Shown: positions 5,797 to 13,118 of the stretch, piece after piece
Position numbering within the stretch: the stretch's first letter is position 1
Layout of the letters: each line of letters begins with the position of its first letter
Source: an uncultured Eubacteriales bacterium
GTDB lineage: Bacteria > Bacillota > Clostridia > Oscillospirales > Acutalibacteraceae
DNA length: 15,367 bases
Direction of reading: 5' to 3'
NCBI GenBank assembly: GCA_900317795.1
Contig: ONIF01000024.1
Location: 1 to 15,367, forward strand
Made by a program: the position numbers and the translations under genes
Notes under the pieces: model-generated
Seen by the model: the letters and a program-made list of their open reading frames with translations, nothing else
Database searches by the model: none
Told to the model about the DNA's origin: nothing

Positions 5797-7842
5797 TTAT
5801 TGAAGTCTTTCTGTCGAGCCGACAGACGCAAAAAGTCTTTTTGTTTCAAAATTAAGTCCCCTGTGTTCGTTAAGGGAAAGTGTCGGGTCGGATTCAAGAA
5901 TTTTATCGGCAGCCTTTTGTGCGTCTTCTATAACATCGACATTTGAGAGAGCGGCAATTTTCAATTCGGGCAAGCCATGCTGTTTTGCACCGAAAAATTC
6001 ACCCGGTCCACGCTGTTTAAGGTCCTCATCTGCTATTTTAAACCCGTCATTTGTATTACACATTACTTTCAGACGTTCAATCGTGCTTTCTTTCTGATTA
6101 TCCGAAACAAGTATGCAATATGATTTGCATTTTCCACGTCCTACACGTCCTCTTAATTGGTGTAACTGTGAAAGTCCGAAACGCTCTGCATTTTCTATCA
6201 TCATAACTGTACTGTTCGGAACATCTACGCCTACTTCTATAACAGTCGTCGCTATGACTATATCAATATTTCCGTCTGAAAATTCATGCATGATACGGTC
6301 TTTTTCAGAAGCTTTCATCTTACCATGTAAAACGGCTTTTTTATAGTCCTTCAAAACGGTCTTTTCAAGGCTTTTATAGTACTCCTCAGCGGATATTAAC
6401 GGAATTTCATCATTCTGTTCGACAAGCGGGCAGACGATATAACATTGTTGTCCGTTGTCGATGTGCTTTTTGAGAAAATTGTAGGCACGCTCTCTTTTGG
6501 AACTGTCTATTAAAAAAGTATCTATTTTTTGCCTGCCCGGTGGAAATTCGTCAAGTACAGAAAGGTCAAGGTCGCCAAATATCATTAAAGCGAGGGTACG
6601 TGGAATAGGCGTGGCGGACATTACGAGAATATGGGGATTTTCGCCCTTTGCAATCAGCTTTGCACGCTGTCCTACACCAAAGCGGTGCTGTTCGTCAGTG
6701 ACCGCAAGACCGAGTGAGGCAAATTCTACATTGTCGGATATGAGTGCATGAGTGCCTATGACTATATCAAGAGAGCCGTTTTTTATTTCCTCTCTAACGG
6801 CATTTTTCATGGAAGTTTTCATTGAGCCTGTAAGAAGCCCTACTTTTACATCTGTATTTTCAAAGATGTTGGAAAGAGTTCTGAAATGCTGTTCGGCTAA
6901 AATTTCGGTGGGAGCCATGAATGCACATTGAGAGCCGTTTTTAACGGCTGTATAGCAGACGGCTGCGGCAACAGCAGTTTTGCCCGAGCCTACATCGCCC
7001 TGAACAAGCCTGTTCATCGGATAGGAATTATTTTTCATATCGTCAATGCAGTCGTTGACGGCACGTTGTTGTGCATTGGTGGGCTTGAACGGCAGAAGTT
7101 TCCAAAACTCTTTTGAATAGTCCTTTTTAATTTTATGGGCGGTAGTTTCAAGCCTGTCGCCCTTTAAGCGAGCCATTCCCAACTGTAAAACAAGCAGTTC
7201 ATCAAAAACAAGCCTTTTTTTAGCCGTTTCAAGAGCCGCCATGCTTTCGGGAAAATGTATATTTCTCACGGCATAGCCAAGACCGCAAAGGTCATATTCT
7301 TCACGGATATGTTCGGGAACAGGGTCATTGATTTTTTCGGGCAGCATGGAAAGTGCCTGACGAACAGCCTTTTCGATATTTTTAGTATTCAAGCTTGCCG
7401 TCTGGGGATATATAGGGTGTATATACATATCACTTGGTTCGAGCACTGACGGAGAAGTCATTTCGATTGAGTAGCCGTTGTATTTTACAGTACCGTAAAA
7501 GAGGAATTCTCCCCCTCCCCTAAGTTTTTCATATAAATAGGACTGGTTGAAGAAAGTGACAAGCATTTTTTCTTCCCCGTCCGTGACTTCAAGTTTATAT
7601 ATCACAAGATTGTTTCTTATCACGGAGGGCTGTAAGACTTTGAAAATTTTGGCTTTTATACAGCAGTTTTTATTTTTGGGAGAATCGGCTATTTTAACGG
7701 GAGTACTCCAATCTTCATAGGTTCTGGGATAGAATCTTATCAGCTCGCCGGCGGTATGAATGCCGAGTTTATGGAAATACTCCGCTTTTCTTGCACCAAC
7801 GCCCTTTACGGAAGTGACGGGTATTTTAAAAAGTGACGGCAA
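5797..7842 (-). CDS. recG: ATP-dependent DNA helicase RecG
   Basis: RecG reverses stalled forks and migrates Holliday junctions during recombination and repair. The protein has 681 residues, the usual length. The N-terminal wedge/OB domain includes a helix-hairpin-helix-like VTSVKGVGARKAEYFHKLGI. Helicase motifs follow: Walker A GDVGSGKT (282-289), DEQH (383-386), SATPIPRT (409-416), then ATTVIEVGVDVP and QLRGRVGRG. The C-terminal QRGPGEFFGAKQHG corresponds to the RecG TRG region. I chose the TTG at 7842 as start because AAGGAGG (7851-7857) sits eight bases upstream and PSLFKIPVTSVKGVG is a normal RecG opening. A longer frame back to 7935 would translate the heptamer repeat and is rejected. 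It is the last gene of the ymdB-spoVS-fakA-recG cluster, and the fakA-recG neighbourhood is common in Firmicutes. Confidence 0.97.
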   Translation of the reverse strand: MPSLFKIPVTSVKGVGARKAEYFHKLGIHTAGELIRFYPRTYEDWSTPVKIADSPKNKNCCIKAKIFKVLQPSVIRNNLVIYKLEVTDGEEKMLVTFFNQSYLYEKLRGGGEFLFYGTVKYNGYSIEMTSPSVLEPSDMYIHPIYPQTASLNTKNIEKAVRQALSMLPEKINDPVPEHIREEYDLCGLGYAVRNIHFPESMAALETAKKRLVFDELLVLQLGMARLKGDRLETTAHKIKKDYSKEFWKLLPFKPTNAQQRAVNDCIDDMKNNSYPMNRLVQGDVGSGKTAVAAAVCYTAVKNGSQCAFMAPTEILAEQHFRTLSNIFENTDVKVGLLTGSMKTSMKNAVREEIKNGSLDIVIGTHALISDNVEFASLGLAVTDEQHRFGVGQRAKLIAKGENPHILVMSATPIPRTLALMIFGDLDLSVLDEFPPGRQKIDTFLIDSSKRERAYNFLKKHIDNGQQCYIVCPLVEQNDEIPLISAEEYYKSLEKTVLKDYKKAVLHGKMKASEKDRIMHEFSDGNIDIVIATTVIEVGVDVPNSTVMMIENAERFGLSQLHQLRGRVGRGKCKSYCILVSDNQKESTIERLKVMCNTNDGFKIADEDLKQRGPGEFFGAKQHGLPELKIAALSNVDVIEDAQKAADKILESDPTLSLNEHRGLNFETKRLFASVGSTERLQ

Positions 7843-7861
7843 AACAAAAACCTCCTTGCTA

Positions 7862-7941
7862 AAAATGGAAAATGGAAAATTGAAAGTTGAAAGTGATACC
7901 TGCAACCGCTCAATTTTCCATTTTCCGTTTTCCACTTTTCA
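7862..7941. repeat. Heptamer-based inverted repeat between fakA and recG
   Basis: The left half is four heptamers, TGGAAAA TGGAAAA TTGAAAG TTGAAAG (7866-7893). The right half is their near complement, TTTTCCA TTTTCCG TTTTCCA CTTTTCA (7914-7941). Arms 7862-7883 and 7910-7931 pair over 22 bp with one position (T against G) that wobbles in RNA. In the fakA-recG transcript this forms a hairpin about five bases upstream of the recG Shine-Dalgarno. Such short tandem heptamer repeats are usually dispersed intergenic elements. Confidence 0.7.
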
Positions 7942-7971
7942 TTTTATAAAGCGGTCTGCTGTTTTTGTATG

Positions 7972-9666
7972 TCATTCAACTGAAAGAATAAAGTAATAGA
8001 TAGGCTGACCGCCGTTGATAAGGGATACTTCCACATTGGAGCTTACTTTTGACTGAATGGATTGGAGAGCTGATTCAGCCTGAGCGTCTGTAATACCGTT
8101 GCCGTATATGATGGTAACGTAAGAAGTATCACGGTTTATCATTTCTTTTGCAAGTTTTACGGCAGCATGTACGGGGTCTTTTGATTTATACGTAAGCTTG
8201 CCGTTATTGAGGGCGATAATTTCGCCTTCTTTAATTTTGGTATTGCCGAATTCGGAATTTCTTGCAGCGTATGTTACCTGACCTGTGGAAACTTTCTTTG
8301 CGGCAGATGTCATATATTCCGCATTGAGTTCTACCGATGCCTCATCGGAATAGGCAATCAATGCCACAAGTCCCTGCGGAATGGTTTTGGTAGGGATTAT
8401 GACAACATTTCTGTCCTTTACCATAGGAATGACCTGTTCTGCGGCAAGGATTATATTTTTGTTATTGGGCAGGACAAAGACATTTTTGGCAGGAGTAGCC
8501 ATGACTGCTTCAAAAATATCTTCTGTGCTGGGGTTCATGCTTTGACCGCCGTTTACTATCTGGTGACAGCCCAAATCTTTAAAGACTTCTTCAATGCCCG
8601 CACCGGTTGCTACGGAAACAAACCCTATTTCATCAACAGGAGCAACGGGTTTCAAAGACTGACGTTTTTTTTCTTCGGCTTCGGCTTTTGCCTTTTCGGC
8701 AGCATATTTTTCGGCAGCTTTTCTGTGCTGTTCTTTCATGTTCTCTATTTTTACTTTAAGGAGCTGACCGAATGTAAGAGCTTCTTCAATGGCTTTTCCG
8801 GGATTTTCCGTGTGAACGTGTACTTTTATGATGTCATCGTCATCTGCCACAACAACACAGTCACCGATATTTTCAAGATAGGCTTTGAGTTCAAGACTGC
8901 TTTTTGTAATATCGGGGTTTTTGCCTATAATAAACTCCGTACAGTAGGTGAAGTTGATAACGGAATCAAATTCGGCAGCGGCATTTCTGAAAAATTCGGC
9001 AGTTGCTTCTTCCTTATCGGTCTGTGAGTCGGAAACGGAAGATTTATTTTCTATCATGATACCGTCACGGATAAGAGAAAGCATACCCTCGAATATAAGG
9101 CAAAGACCTTTTCCGCCTGCATCAACAACGCCTGCTTTTTTGAGAACGGGCAGCATATCGGGAGTACTTTCAAGAGCGGTATTGGCAGCGGAACATATCG
9201 TGCCGAATACAGCAACTGCATCATCTTCGGTTTCGCTGACAAGTTCGCCTGCTTCACAAGCCATTCTTGCAACGGTGAGTATCGTGCCTTCGGTGGGGTT
9301 CATAACCGCCTTGTACGCAGTCGTCACACCCTCACGCATGGCAGCGGAAAGTTCTTTTCCGTCAATAACGGCTGCACCTTTCAGACCGTTTGCAATGCCC
9401 CTGAAAAGCAGGGAGAGAATAACGCCAGAATTTCCCCTTGCGGATTTGAGCATAGCGGAGGCAGTGGCTGACGCTATTTCGGAAACGTTCTGGGAGTCCA
9501 TGTTTTCAAGAGCCTCGACAGCACCTGCAATCGTCATGGACATATTGGTCCCCGTATCACCGTCGGGAACGGGGAAGATATTGAGAGCGTTAATTTCTTC
9601 TTTGTGGCTTATGATATTGTTTGCACCCGATATAACCGCATTTTTATAACAAGAACCGTTTATCAT
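7972..9666 (-). CDS. fakA: Fatty acid kinase catalytic subunit FakA (DAK2/YloV family)
   Basis: FakA phosphorylates fatty acids held by a FakB (DegV-family) carrier so that exogenous fatty acids can enter phospholipid synthesis. The 564-residue protein has the three family domains. The N-terminal DhaL/DAK2 kinase domain (about 1-200) has the nucleotide/Mg motif NIFPVPDGDTGTN (29-41) and a KSARGNSG loop (74-81). The middle domain has Cys242 in FTYCTEF and the pair His283/His285 in KVHVHTENPG, matching the Cys240, His282 and His284 of S. aureus FakA. After a charged K/E/A linker (about 311-340) comes the C-terminal DegV-like domain, with VLPNNKN and a final GGQPIYYFILSVE. No FakB is in the window. 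The ATG at 9666 follows AAAGGAAG by nine bases. It lies 49 bases after spoVS. The Asp23/YloU gene that usually precedes yloV in Firmicutes is absent. Confidence 0.93.
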   Translation of the reverse strand: MINGSCYKNAVISGANNIISHKEEINALNIFPVPDGDTGTNMSMTIAGAVEALENMDSQNVSEIASATASAMLKSARGNSGVILSLLFRGIANGLKGAAVIDGKELSAAMREGVTTAYKAVMNPTEGTILTVARMACEAGELVSETEDDAVAVFGTICSAANTALESTPDMLPVLKKAGVVDAGGKGLCLIFEGMLSLIRDGIMIENKSSVSDSQTDKEEATAEFFRNAAAEFDSVINFTYCTEFIIGKNPDITKSSLELKAYLENIGDCVVVADDDDIIKVHVHTENPGKAIEEALTFGQLLKVKIENMKEQHRKAAEKYAAEKAKAEAEEKKRQSLKPVAPVDEIGFVSVATGAGIEEVFKDLGCHQIVNGGQSMNPSTEDIFEAVMATPAKNVFVLPNNKNIILAAEQVIPMVKDRNVVIIPTKTIPQGLVALIAYSDEASVELNAEYMTSAAKKVSTGQVTYAARNSEFGNTKIKEGEIIALNNGKLTYKSKDPVHAAVKLAKEMINRDTSYVTIIYGNGITDAQAESALQSIQSKVSSNVEVSLINGGQPIYYFILSVE

Positions 9667-9715
9667 TGTTTCGCACTTCCTTTACAAAAGTAGATGTCGT
9701 AATTTCGGGGCGGGT

Positions 9716-9976
9716 TTATCTTGTTTCAACGATAAGTTTCATAGCTGTACGCTCAATACCGTCAATATCAATGCTGGTAAATGCAGGAATGCAGACGAGG
9801 TCAATCCCCATGGGGGCGAGATAGCCTCTTGCAACGGCTATTGATTTGAGAGCCTGGTTGGTAGCCCCTGCACCGACAGCCTGCACTTCTACACAGCCGT
9901 AATCTCTGATAACTCCTGCAATAGCACCTGCAACAGAATTGGGTGATGATTTTGACGAAACTTTTAAAATCTCCAT
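9716..9976 (-). CDS. spoVS: Stage V sporulation protein S
   Basis: An 86-residue protein that matches SpoVS along its whole length: MEILKVSSKSSPNSVAGAIA, a central VEVQAVGAGATNQALKSIAVARG and a terminal IDIDGIERTAMKLIVETR. SpoVS is a small Alba-like, probably nucleic-acid-binding protein needed for normal spore coat and core development in Bacillus. It is also kept in organisms that rarely sporulate, so it does not prove sporulation here. The ribosome-binding site AGGAGG precedes the ATG by ten bases. It follows ymdB, as in B. subtilis (rny-ymdB-spoVS). It also has a candidate promoter of its own in the 117-base gap. Confidence 0.97.
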   Translation of the reverse strand: MEILKVSSKSSPNSVAGAIAGVIRDYGCVEVQAVGAGATNQALKSIAVARGYLAPMGIDLVCIPAFTSIDIDGIERTAMKLIVETR

Positions 9977-10026
9977 GATTTTATTTCCTCCTAAAAATAT
10001 TATTATAAAAAATCATACATACTTAT

Positions 10027-10055
10027 ATAATATATGTATTTTCAATATTATGCAA
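10027..10055 (-). promoter_or_regulatory. Candidate promoter of spoVS-fakA-recG
   Basis: On the minus strand TTGCAT (10055-10050) and TATTAT (10032-10027) are 17 bp apart, placing the start about 45 bases before the spoVS ATG. The -10 overlaps an ATACATA/TATGTAT inverted repeat (10015-10021 and 10033-10039). The -35 is only 3/6 and the region is very AT-rich, so this is moderate evidence. No sigma-H-type pair was seen. Confidence 0.45.
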
Positions 10056-10093
10056 GTATTTTATGTAAAAAAGTTATTATGAAATTTTGAATT

Positions 10094-10864
10094 TTACAGA
10101 ATTTCCAATCTTTTTACACTTAAAGTCTTTCCCGACTTTTCATCTATGGTAAATTTTATGCAGTCAAGCTTGCATTTGCCCGAAGCCGTTTCAAATTTGA
10201 CGGGGAGTTTGTCCCTAAATTTTTTTACGACTATGTCGGAACGTACACCTAAAACAGATTCATAAGGACCTGTCATGCCGACATCTGTAATATATCCCAT
10301 ACCCTTTGGGAAAATTCTTTCATCAGCGGTCTGCACATGGGTATGAGTGCCGAACATGGCAGAGATTTTTCCGTCAAGATAATATGCCATAGCAAGCTTT
10401 TCGGAAGTAGCTTCCGCATGGAAATCGAGAATGATTATTTTTGTATTGATTTTATCAAGCACATTGTCAATGACAGCAAACGGGTCATCAAGTGCATTCA
10501 TGTACATACAGCCGATCAGATTGATAACCGCCACCTGAGTTCGCCCCATGTCATATATCATATATCCTTTTCCGGGAGTGGTTTTGGGGGGATAGTTGGC
10601 AGGTCGTATAATCGTTTCGCTTTTATTGAGAACGTCATATATTTCTTTACGCCTGAAAGCATGATTTCCGAGAGTTATCACATCAACTCCGCTGCACAAA
10701 AGATAATCGGCAGATACGGGAGTAACACCATTTCCTTCGGCTGAATTTTCACCGTTTGCAATCACAAGGTCAATGCTTTCCGTCTTTTTCAGCCTGGGCA
10801 GCTTTTCACGCAAAAATTCACAGCCTACTGCACCTACTATATCGCCTATTGCGAGAATGTTCAT
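10094..10864 (-). CDS. ymdB: YmdB-family metallophosphoesterase (TIGR00282)
   Basis: A 256-residue cytosolic phosphoesterase of the YmdB family. In B. subtilis it has 2',3'-cyclic nucleotide phosphodiesterase activity and influences RNase Y-dependent mRNA decay, biofilm and motility choice. Metal-binding motifs are in order: GDIVG (Asp8), NGEN (Glu39, Asn40), GNH (Asn67, His68), DFHAEATSEK (His149) and GTHTHVQTAD (His174, His176), then GYITDVGMTGP. The GNH motif continues AFRRKE, where B. subtilis has TWDQRE; the metal ligands are unaffected. It is the first gene of the minus-strand cluster, with a strong promoter upstream, AAGGTG as ribosome-binding site and spoVS next. The rny gene that precedes it in Bacillus is not here; a divergent zinc-ribbon gene takes that place. 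Confidence 0.95.
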   Translation of the reverse strand: MNILAIGDIVGAVGCEFLREKLPRLKKTESIDLVIANGENSAEGNGVTPVSADYLLCSGVDVITLGNHAFRRKEIYDVLNKSETIIRPANYPPKTTPGKGYMIYDMGRTQVAVINLIGCMYMNALDDPFAVIDNVLDKINTKIIILDFHAEATSEKLAMAYYLDGKISAMFGTHTHVQTADERIFPKGMGYITDVGMTGPYESVLGVRSDIVVKKFRDKLPVKFETASGKCKLDCIKFTIDEKSGKTLSVKRLEIL

Positions 10865-10901
10865 TTAAACACCTTATTCCATAAAACTCTTTAACACTAT
10901 A

Positions 10902-10930
10902 ATTTTAAAGGCAAATCGCTTTATTGTCAA
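10902..10930 (-). promoter_or_regulatory. Promoter of the ymdB cluster
   Basis: On the minus strand a perfect -35 TTGACA (10930-10925) is followed after 17 bp by TAAAAT (10907-10902), a 5/6 -10 match. Initiation is expected near 10895, about 30 bases before the ymdB ATG. The -10 and start region form one arm (10894-10908) of a 15-bp inverted repeat shared with the divergent promoter. Confidence 0.8.
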
Positions 10931-10961
10931 TTATTTTTTGAAAATTTCCTAAAAAATTCTC

Positions 10962-10990
10962 TTTACAACAGCAAAATTATTTATTAAAAT
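10962..10990 (+). promoter_or_regulatory. Promoter of the zinc-ribbon membrane protein gene
   Basis: TTTACA (10962-10967), a 17-bp spacer and TAAAAT (10985-10990) form a good vegetative promoter. Its -10 and downstream bases (10984-10998, TTAAAATTATAGTGT) are identical to those of the divergent ymdB promoter. The start would be near 10997, about 29 bases before the ATG. Confidence 0.75.
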
Positions 10991-11025
10991 TATAGTGTAA
11001 CGATTAAAAAAAGGAGATGGAAATT

Positions 11026-12885
11026 ATGTTATGTCCGAAGTGCGGAAAGGATAACAACCCTTTTGCAAAATATTGTGAGGATTGCGGGGAAATTTTGCCC
11101 GAGGTCGAAATGGAACTTTCAGATGAAGGATATATTGACGAATCGAGAGAACTTAAAGTGAGCGAGGCAGCCCCGATAAGTGATGCGGTGAGGTCACCTC
11201 AGCATATAGGAAATATGCCTTTTGAAGATTTGGGCGACCAGGAAACTTTTGAACCGCAAATGCTGAGTTTTAATACGCAGGCATACAATGCGGCACAGGC
11301 AAATTTGGGATATATAAGACCGAATGATATACCGATATTAACAACGCCCGACCTTGTTGATAAAGATGGTTTTGTACCGAGTTCGGCATTTTCACACCTC
11401 AAAGAGCCTAAACAAAAGAAAAGCAAAGTCCGTATATTTTTTATCGTACTGAGTATTTTAGTGATACTTTCGATAGCGTCATTTTTTGCGGTAAAGTATA
11501 TCATAGAAACTGTTTCCACGAAGTTCATGCGTGAGCATACCTCTCAGTTTGTTTTGAATGCTTATCAGCTCAGTGCAAAGGAGATTATCAACGGTGAAGA
11601 ACTGATAAGAGTATTTTCACCCCAAAATAACAAGTCGGGCACTTTCAAAACAACCTATACAAAAGGCAAGCAGTCTTTTGCAGTTGTAAATTCTTTTGAC
11701 AGAACCTCAAACAGAATTTATTCTTCTTTATCTAAAAAAGACAATGAAACAGATATAAATATAGAGATGTTTGGAAATACCAAAAATTTAAATCTGAATT
11801 TCTCTGTCGGCAAGGAAGAACAAAGTTATTATATACCGCTCGAAAATCTCAGAGAAGCTGCAAAAGCATCTGTATTCGGCTATCAAGGCGAAAATACTTT
11901 TAACATCACTCAGGAACAGTATAACAGTTTTATGACTTTGTATGAGTACCTGTATAATTATATACAGCTTTCAGACGAGGACAAAGAACTCAACTCCACG
12001 CTGAAAAAACTCTATGAAAAAATATGTGATGACATTGATGCCGTTACCGAAATAGAAATAAAAGATGAACAGGTCAGCGTTGAGGGCAGCGAAAAATCAA
12101 GTGTATATCTGATTGCACGCACAATAAGCGGTAAAAGCATTCTTTCCGTACTTTACAGCGATTTAAAAGAATGGGCGGAAAGCAGTGATTTTCTGACAGG
12201 TGATGTAAAAACCTCTGTCATGTCATATATAGAAAATCTCAATAATCAAAGTACGGAATTTGTAAAGACAATGTCATCTGCACAGGTGAGAATAGAAAAT
12301 TATATCAACAAGTCCGATAACTCCCTCATGCAGACCGTTATAACCGCATTGGTAAATGACGAAAAATCCGAAACAAGATTGTATTTCGGTACAAATCCCT
12401 CCGAAAGCGACAAGATAATTATTACAACCAATGCCATTAAAGCAAAAGAATCCGACGACCCAAACCAGTCATCAGCGGCAGAGGCAAATAAGTCTGCCAC
12501 TTCTATGATAGAAATAAGCCGTGAAAAAAGCACGATGCAGAATACATATACGCTTGTATATTCCACCCCCGACAATGAAGCAAAATATGTGCTTGTCCGC
12601 AGCAATACCGACGGGGCATATACCCTTGAAAGCACTATCAAAGAATCTGCAACGTCAGAGCCTATTGTTACAAAGCAGACGGGAATAATAAAATATGATT
12701 CTGTTTCGTTTTCATGGACTATTGTAGGGGATAACCAAACAACAGAATATTATTATTCCACTCTCCCCGAAATGACGGAAATATCTTCCAAAGAAAATAT
12801 CCTTGAATTGTCATCAGCAAAATTTGAAAGCCTAATTGAAACTGTTTTTGCCGCTGTACTTGGTTTTGCCTTAATGGGCGGATAA
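11026..12885 (+). CDS. Zinc-ribbon, single-pass membrane protein of unknown function
   Basis: A 619-residue protein with three visible parts. The N-terminus is a zinc ribbon, MLCPKCGKDNNPFAKYCEDCGE (Cys3, 6, 17, 20). An acidic, low-complexity cytoplasmic stretch runs to about residue 130. A KQKKSK stop-transfer stretch then leads into one transmembrane helix (about 135-160, VRIFFIVLSILVILSIASFF). The remaining 460 residues would be outside the membrane; they are rich in Ser, Thr, Asn and Lys with many short beta-like segments, and resemble no enzyme I know. The last residues, FAAVLGFALMGG, are hydrophobic but short. The ATG at 11026 has AAGGAG (11011-11016) nine bases upstream; the in-frame ATG at 11017 abuts that site and is rejected. 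Zinc-ribbon membrane proteins of this layout are common in Clostridia and mostly uncharacterised. It is a single-gene unit with its own promoter and terminator. Confidence 0.85.
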   Translation: MLCPKCGKDNNPFAKYCEDCGEILPEVEMELSDEGYIDESRELKVSEAAPISDAVRSPQHIGNMPFEDLGDQETFEPQMLSFNTQAYNAAQANLGYIRPNDIPILTTPDLVDKDGFVPSSAFSHLKEPKQKKSKVRIFFIVLSILVILSIASFFAVKYIIETVSTKFMREHTSQFVLNAYQLSAKEIINGEELIRVFSPQNNKSGTFKTTYTKGKQSFAVVNSFDRTSNRIYSSLSKKDNETDINIEMFGNTKNLNLNFSVGKEEQSYYIPLENLREAAKASVFGYQGENTFNITQEQYNSFMTLYEYLYNYIQLSDEDKELNSTLKKLYEKICDDIDAVTEIEIKDEQVSVEGSEKSSVYLIARTISGKSILSVLYSDLKEWAESSDFLTGDVKTSVMSYIENLNNQSTEFVKTMSSAQVRIENYINKSDNSLMQTVITALVNDEKSETRLYFGTNPSESDKIIITTNAIKAKESDDPNQSSAAEANKSATSMIEISREKSTMQNTYTLVYSTPDNEAKYVLVRSNTDGAYTLESTIKESATSEPIVTKQTGIIKYDSVSFSWTIVGDNQTTEYYYSTLPEMTEISSKENILELSSAKFESLIETVFAAVLGFALMGG

Positions 12886-12898
12886 TAAAGAATAAAAA

Positions 12899-12938
12899 TT
12901 TTTCCCTGTGCATAAATTGTACAGGGAAAAAATTTTTT
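12899..12938 (+). terminator. Intrinsic terminator after the zinc-ribbon gene
   Basis: TTTTTCCCTGT (12899-12909) pairs with ACAGGGAAAAA (12921-12931) over 11 bp, with an 11-base loop and a run of six T from 12933. It lies 13 bases after the stop codon and separates this gene from the sulfur operon. Confidence 0.9.
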
Positions 12939-12948
12939 CAAAAGCCTA

Positions 12949-12977
12949 TTGACAAGATATGTTTTCGGTGCTATAAT
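12949..12977 (+). promoter_or_regulatory. Consensus promoter of the metY-cysK operon
   Basis: TTGACA (12949-12954) and TATAAT (12972-12977) are both perfect and 17 bp apart. So strong a core promoter before a biosynthetic operon implies control by repression or attenuation. The start is expected near 12984, giving a leader of about 166 bases. Confidence 0.9.
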
Positions 12978-12983
12978 ACATAC

Positions 12984-12998
12984 ATTCCCGATAGGAAT
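12984..12998 (+). promoter_or_regulatory. Inverted-repeat operator at the metY-cysK start site, CymR/Rrf2-like
   Basis: ATTCC-CGATA-GGAAT is a perfect 5-bp inverted repeat with a 5-base centre, continuing as GGAATTTAG. It overlaps the predicted transcription start, a repressor position. CymR, the Rrf2-family cysteine-metabolism repressor of Bacillus and Staphylococcus, binds sites containing ATnGGAATT, and ATAGGAATT is present here. The link to CymR is inference from motif and context; no cymR gene is in the window. Confidence 0.55.
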
Positions 12999-13025
12999 TT
13001 AGTAAATTATACAGGAGTGCTTTTT

Positions 13026-13118
13026 ATGACACTGATATTTATAAATCTCCTCAGAATAAATTACAGATTCGGACGAATGCATAAAGAAATGTGTGAGCGA
13101 TGTATGACCGAAAAATAA
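13026..13118 (+). CDS. 30-residue Met/Cys-rich leader peptide of the sulfur operon
   Basis: A small ORF in the metY leader starts at an ATG eight bases after AGGAG (13013-13017) and stops 31 bases before metY. The peptide begins MTLIFINLLRINYRFGR, hydrophobic then basic, and ends HKEMCERCMTEK. Residues Met18, Met22, Cys23, Cys26 and Met27 make 5 of the last 13 residues sulfur amino acids, a pattern expected of a leader peptide whose translation senses Cys or Met supply. The CERC pair could instead bind a metal in a small functional protein. Its RNA overlaps a hairpin that can hide the metY ribosome-binding site. I do not recognise a named family. Confidence 0.6.
   Translation: MTLIFINLLRINYRFGRMHKEMCERCMTEK

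Noticed and set aside
7843..7935. N-terminal extension of RecG by 31 residues
   Set aside because: It would translate the heptamer repeat and the ribosome-binding site; the TTG at 7842 has an ideally spaced AAGGAGG and gives the family-standard length.
8542..9649. Plus-strand open frames of 161 and 233 codons antisense to fakA
   Set aside because: Shadows of a clearly coding gene on the other strand; composition is implausible and there are no start signals.
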